Assembly (NCBI RefSeq): GCF_001040945.1
Contig: NZ_CP011930.1
Span: forward strand, 4,831,021 to 4,895,020
DNA length: 64,000 bases
Source of the DNA: Herbaspirillum seropedicae
GTDB lineage: Bacteria; Pseudomonadota; Gammaproteobacteria; Burkholderiales; Burkholderiaceae_D
Direction of reading: 5' to 3'
Positions 62,695 to 64,000 of this stretch are shown piece after piece (position 1 is the first letter of the stretch; every line of letters begins with the position of its first letter). The translations under genes and the position numbers were made by a program. The notes under the pieces are model-generated. The model was not told the origin of the DNA. It made no database searches and saw nothing but the letters and a program-made list of their open reading frames with translations.

Positions 62695-63582
62695 TCAGAC
62701 CAGGTGGTTGGCTGCGAGATTCGTTTCGCCCGCCAGCAGGGCGTTGGCGGGCAAGGGCTCCTGCTGTTTCAGGCGTTCATAGAAGGGGGTGAAGTCGGGC
62801 GCCGTATCGTTGAATAGTTGCTCGAAGTCGCGGATGACGAAATAGGTCTCCTGGTAGGTATCGATCTTGTAGAGCGTGCGCATGATGCGCTCGACCTGGA
62901 ACGGCACGCGGCGCGGCTTGTCGCTGGAGAGGCAATACTCCACTTCGCCGCCGGAGGACAGGATGCCCGCGCCATAGATGCGCAGGCCAGCCTCGCTCTG
63001 GATCAGGCCAAACTCGATGGTGTACCAGTACAAGCGCGCCAGGTAGGCCAGGCCGTCGAGCTTGAGGGCCTTCAGGCCGCCCTTGCCGTATTCCTGCAGG
63101 TGATTGGCGAAGACCGGATTGAACAAGAGCGGTACGTGGCCGAAGAAGTCGTGGAACAGGTCGGGCTCGACGATGTAGTCGAACTCATGCTCCTCGCGCA
63201 GCCATACGGTGACCGGGAAACGGCGGTTGGCCAGGTGTTCGAAGAAGGTCTGGTCCGGCACCAGACCCGGCACGGCGACCAGCTGCCAGCCGGTGGCCTT
63301 GTAGAGGGCGTCGGTGGTGCGGTCGAAGCGCGGGATGCCTTGCGAGACGTCGAGGGCCTTCAGGCTCTCGATGAAGACATCGCAGGCGCGCCCCGGAATC
63401 AGCCTGGCCTGGCGCTCGTACAGACGCCGCCACAGCGCGTGCTGGGCCGGCGTGTAGCCTTCCCAGTTCTGGGCCACGACGTAGTTGGCGTCGGCCTGGC
63501 TGTAGTCGCCGCGCAAGGCTCCGCTATCGGACTTGGTGGCGACGGTGGCGAAGAAATCATCGGTGTTGGGATTGGTGCTCAT
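62695..63582 (-). CDS. phhA: Phenylalanine 4-monooxygenase
   Basis: A 295-residue pterin- and iron-dependent aromatic amino-acid hydroxylase. The iron ligands are visible: His144 and His149 in FHDFFGHV and Glu190 in WYTIEFGL. VPGLVPDQTFFEHLANRRFPV matches the catalytic domain. It converts phenylalanine to tyrosine using tetrahydrobiopterin or a related pterin. No regulatory domain is present, as usual in bacteria. No pterin carbinolamine dehydratase gene is in the window. The promoter region holds a 17-bp palindrome. Confidence 0.94.
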   Translation of the reverse strand: MSTNPNTDDFFATVATKSDSGALRGDYSQADANYVVAQNWEGYTPAQHALWRRLYERQARLIPGRACDVFIESLKALDVSQGIPRFDRTTDALYKATGWQLVAVPGLVPDQTFFEHLANRRFPVTVWLREEHEFDYIVEPDLFHDFFGHVPLLFNPVFANHLQEYGKGGLKALKLDGLAYLARLYWYTIEFGLIQSEAGLRIYGAGILSSGGEVEYCLSSDKPRRVPFQVERIMRTLYKIDTYQETYFVIRDFEQLFNDTAPDFTPFYERLKQQEPLPANALLAGETNLAANHLV

Positions 63583-63604
63583 GGCATACCCGTTATCAAA
63601 GTGA

Positions 63605-63621
63605 GGCGCATATTATGCGCC
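63605..63621. promoter_or_regulatory. Palindrome in the phhA promoter region
   Basis: GGCGCATA-T-TATGCGCC is a perfect inverted repeat 22 bases before the phhA start. It overlaps a TAATAT/CATAAT -10-like sequence on the minus strand, as expected of a repressor operator. Confidence 0.55.
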
Positions 63622-63662
63622 CCCTCGCCCGGATGGTCATGTGCGCTTGCGCAAGAAGCGCG

Positions 63663-64000
63663 TCAGGCGGCCGGAGGCGGTGCGCCGTCGTCCTTCTTTC
63701 TGGCGCCGATGCCGGTCACGCGTGCGCCCCATTTGAGCAAGGCCTTGAAGTTGGCCTTGACGATGTAGTCCAGCATGGCGACCTGCTCTTCCAGGGCTTC
63801 CTGAAAGACCGTGGCCGAATTGGCGGGCTTGATCTTGAGGTAGGCGTCGGCCTCGCCATAGTCGCGGTGGATTTCCATGCCCGCCTTCTTGGCGATGTGC
63901 ATCATCACCTTGTTGGACGAGAGGCAGTGCATGTACAGCGTATCGACGTCGGCATTGCGACAGTGCATCGCGGCGCGCATGAACAGGCGCGTGCCTACAC
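63663..64000 (-). CDS. GNAT-family acetyltransferase, C-terminal part (cut by window edge)
   Basis: The frame is open from the right edge to a stop at 63663 and gives about 112 C-terminal residues. GTRLFMRAAMHCRN, then DTLYMHCLSSNKVMMHIAKKAGM, matches motif A/B of GNAT acetyltransferases (acetyl-CoA loop and the following helix, then the Asn-x-x-hydrophobic-helix pattern). An alpha-helical extension and a Lys/Pro-rich tail follow. The N-terminal part and the substrate are not visible. It is transcribed towards phhA, 80 bases away. Confidence 0.7.
   Translation of the reverse strand, partial: VGTRLFMRAAMHCRNADVDTLYMHCLSSNKVMMHIAKKAGMEIHRDYGEADAYLKIKPANSATVFQEALEEQVAMLDYIVKANFKALLKWGARVTGIGARKKDDGAPPPAA

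Overview
The window looks like chromosomal DNA of a high-GC betaproteobacterium, most like Herbaspirillum or a close relative in the Oxalobacteraceae. This is inferred from protein character and from the housekeeping block minC-minD-minE, response regulator, hemA, prfA, dsbB, prmC; no database was searched. Coding is dense, genes sit in short operons with ATGA-type overlaps, and there are no rRNA, tRNA or CRISPR loci and no intact insertion sequence.

Layout. (1) 1-880: the end of an unrecognised gene, then a toxin gene reduced to its 3' half beside an intact antitoxin with a long basic tail. (2) 966-7275, minus strand: a four-carbon sugar-acid (threonate/erythronate-type) pathway with GntR regulator, dehydrogenase LtnD, kinase OtnK, decarboxylase OtnC, an ACS-family transporter and isomerase OtnI, predicted to deliver dihydroxyacetone phosphate. 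(3) 7526-13085: 5'-nucleotidase, a ceramidase-like membrane protein, a divergent NimT/NimR-like exporter-regulator pair and a CYTH-CHAD protein. (4) 13135-26385, minus strand: a complete pelABCDEFG exopolysaccharide operon, with phased 10-bp repeats upstream of pelA. (5) 26934-30766: GntR regulator and a polar amino-acid ABC transporter ending at a strong terminator. (6) 30990-49542: a long purine/ureide region with adenine deaminase, GntR regulator, NCS1 permease, allantoin/hydantoin racemase, PuuE allantoinase, a frameshifted PuuD urate oxidase, a porin, an NMT1/THI5-type ABC importer and a BmpA-type nucleoside ABC importer. A higA remnant and a lipoprotein gene sit at its left edge. (7) 49644-50252: an intact higBA module with a visible operator. 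(8) 50455-57423: cell-division site selection, haem entry, release factor 1 and its methylase, and DsbB. (9) 57438-64000: single-chain indolepyruvate oxidoreductase, a candidate small RNA, a di-haem peroxidase, phenylalanine hydroxylase and a partial acetyltransferase.

Working together: regions 2, 5 and 6 are scavenging modules, each with its own FCD-type GntR regulator. In region 6 the proteins could take up nucleosides, purines and ureides, deaminate adenine and open allantoin. The membrane urate oxidase step appears broken in this sequence.

The most unusual non-coding features are an ~817-bp nested inverted-repeat element (37658-38474), degenerate 9-bp tandem repeats recurring in several gene gaps, and a probable C-rich small RNA at about 61411-61524. 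No wholly new multi-gene system was recognised; the novelty candidates are mainly non-coding.
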